Source of the DNA: Planctomycetota bacterium
Lineage (GTDB): Bacteria > Planctomycetota > Phycisphaerae > Phycisphaerales > UBA1924
Assembly (NCBI GenBank): GCA_014584315.1
Contig: JACTNA010000011.1
Coordinates: 1 to 54,873 of the forward strand
Direction: 5' to 3'
Length of the DNA stretch: 54,873 nt
Position 1 is the stretch's first letter. Every line of letters begins with the position of its first letter. The notes beneath the pieces were generated by a model that did no database searches, had not been told where the DNA came from, and saw only the letters and a list, made by a program, of their open reading frames with translations. The position numbers and the translations under genes were made by a program. Positions 54,829 to 54,873 of this stretch are shown one piece after another.

Positions 54829-54873
54829 AGGTAGCCTTGGAACAACACGGTGGACTTCTCCCATCGGATGCAC

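Overview
The window is high-GC bacterial chromosome, about 70% G+C by eye, and most consistent with a planctomycete of the Phycisphaerae type. The evidence is a 23S-5S rRNA unit with no 16S beside it, a secreted protein ending in a PEP-CTERM-like 'PTPGGLALLG...RRRR' tail, a PilM-based pilus cluster with large planctomycete-style periplasmic partners, a tiny Lys/Ala/Arg histone-H1-like protein, and an animal/fungal-type (GT3) glycogen synthase. This lineage call is inference from gene content; no marker phylogeny was possible.

Layout. 1-3.7 kb: a start-less HAF-type repeat protein, a lipoprotein with a small basic partner, and a MEMO1-family protein with an N-terminal extension. 3.9-9.5 kb: a three-gene PilM cluster in which PilM carries its own membrane anchor and periplasmic domain. 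9.5-12.96 kb: an rRNA unit with promoter, boxA-like leader, 23S, 5S and terminator. 13-16.5 kb: an SGNH hydrolase with an unusual cysteine-striped tail, a 34-residue membrane peptide, an unknown protein and a DinB-like protein. 16.5-24.5 kb, mostly minus strand: PEP-CTERM protein, NAD synthetase, a flippase-like/GT-C glycosyltransferase pair, a Fur-fold regulator lacking the usual metal ligands, and an M16 protease homologue lacking its zinc motif. 24.5-25.6 kb: an 800-base non-coding stretch before the H1-like gene.

25.6-32.1 kb: a split-barrel/DUF2470-like protein coupled to an amidohydrolase, phenylalanine hydroxylase, an MFS transporter, a methyltransferase and a Tat-exported glycosylasparaginase-type hydrolase. 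32.2-38.9 kb: a pseudopilin-like protein, an RND efflux pair, and an Hpt plus response-regulator/diguanylate-cyclase pair. 38.9-41.4 kb: a PagL-like outer-membrane protein overlapping a ketopantoate reductase, then PdxH. 41.4-47.3 kb: glycogen branching enzyme, GT3 glycogen synthase and debranching enzyme, together enough for bacterial synthesis and trimming of glycogen. 47.4-50.3 kb: a PDZ-like protein with about eleven GDDxY repeats, co-transcribed with a coiled-coil protein. 50.4-54 kb: RluB-type pseudouridine synthase, YihY-type membrane protein, a tandem ACT protein and a lone NuoB.

The right edge (54-54.87 kb) changes character. A 21-base minisatellite is followed by a DUF2130-like gene that stops after 62 codons, then a lower-GC OLD-family ATPase start that breaks just after its Walker A motif. 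This looks like the edge of an inserted, defence-type element.

The most unusual items are the cysteine-hendecad SGNH protein with its adjacent CxxC micro-protein, the ligand-less Fur homologue, the PilM fusion module, the GDDxY repeat protein and the broken island edge.
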